A DNA stretch of 64,000 nucleotides from Reticulitermes lucifugus (lineage: Eukaryota; Arthropoda; Insecta; Blattodea; Rhinotermitidae), in contig JAKCWW010000192.1 in assembly GCA_026260175.1 (NCBI GenBank), positions 62,001 to 126,000 on the forward strand. Reading direction: 5' to 3'. The notes under the pieces were generated by a model. The model was not told the origin of the DNA. It ran no database searches and saw only the letters and a list, made by a program, of their open reading frames with translations. Below, piece after piece: positions 63,431 through 64,000 of the stretch. Positions within the stretch are counted from its first letter, which is position 1. Each line of letters starts with the position of its first letter. Both the position numbers and the translations under genes were made by a program.

Positions 63431-64000
63431 AAACTTCTAATTGTACTTTCTTTCTATGACTTTAAACACCTGTACATTTGCCACACTCTTCAGTAGAAGC
63501 TGCAAACACCACGGACAATACAAAACCATATTACTGATCAAAAATTTATGTCATAAAATAATTTAATCGCAATTACAAATTATTACACATGTTACTTTCT
63601 CTCTCCATGACATAACATTGCAGGGTTCTACAGTAAGAGCTCTGAATTTCAATTATGTGTGTTCAAACTTTTTAATTTCATGAGATATGTGGGACCTATC
63701 TCATATATGAGGAAGTGACAAAGGCATACACAGGTTTTGTCACATAACCTCAAACAAGAGAGATCTTGGGGATATGAGCATACATGGGAGGACAGTGTGA
63801 AAATGCATCATAAAGAAATAGGGTATGGTCTGGATTAAACTGTTTCAGGATAGGGTCCAGTGGTGGACTTTTGTGATAATGGTGATGAAACTTGGGTACC
63901 ATAAAAGCAGGGAATTTATTGATCAGTTGAATAATCATTACATTTTTAAACAATTCGGTATCTTCAAGTAAGTGTGTTTAGTTCTCTAAAAGATATGGCA

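Larger units (their letters stand above)
58803..64000 (+). other. MTCL/SOGA intron 13 (partial)
   Basis: 5.2 kb without a recognisable exon, CpG-poor. It holds a fold-back fragment (about 59650-59850), a LINE scrap at 60125-60180 and two simple repeats near 63.3 kb. The stretch 60200-63240 shows nothing. Confidence 0.7.

Overview
The window looks like arthropod, almost certainly insect, nuclear DNA. It holds two multi-exon genes with GT-AG introns of 0.4 to 17 kb in repeat-rich, AT-rich sequence. A secreted GH13 maltase of the insect type, tRNA-derived SINEs, decayed LINEs and fold-back elements suggest a cockroach or termite (Blattodea). That placement rests on remembered repeat styles and is only moderately sure.

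Left part (1-22,280, minus strand): the 5' half or more of a maltase (alpha-glucosidase, GH13) gene. Six exons at 22079-22235, 20931-21110, 19585-19745, 18896-19021, 2075-2316 and 967-1156 join without a phase error into 352 codons. They carry the signal peptide, calcium loop, region I, QPDLN, the nucleophile Asp and the acid/base Glu. The remaining exons lie beyond base 1. A TATA box sits just upstream of the start. Intron 4 is 16.6 kb and holds palindromic elements, a 450-bp direct duplication, a triplicated unit and a dead LINE.

Middle (22,281-35,359): about 13 kb between two divergent genes, with no convincing gene. It holds microsatellites, fold-back elements, SINEs and LINE 3' ends.

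Right part (35,360-64,000, plus strand): the 5' portion of a long coiled-coil gene of the MTCL/SOGA (microtubule cross-linking factor) family. Twelve exons join into exactly 648 codons: a Cys-rich N-terminal motif split over exons 1 and 2, a Ser-rich disordered stretch, then long coiled coils. Two further exons follow. Exon 13A (1,012 bp) encodes a disordered segment with seven TQT-type motifs, like dynein light chain LC8 binding sites. Exon 13B (91 bp) continues the coiled coil. Both begin in phase 0 and end in phase 1, so they behave as alternatives; 13A could also be a terminal exon. The gene runs off the right edge.

CpG is sparse from about 40.2 kb to the end but not in the left 40 kb. 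The change falls next to a CpG-rich block with a GCGCATGCGT (NRF1-like) palindrome at 40.05 kb. This suggests an internal promoter in intron 2 and a germline-methylated gene body downstream, in contrast to the TATA-type, non-depleted maltase gene. Assembly defects: a 50-N gap at 54995-55044 and one N at 23283.
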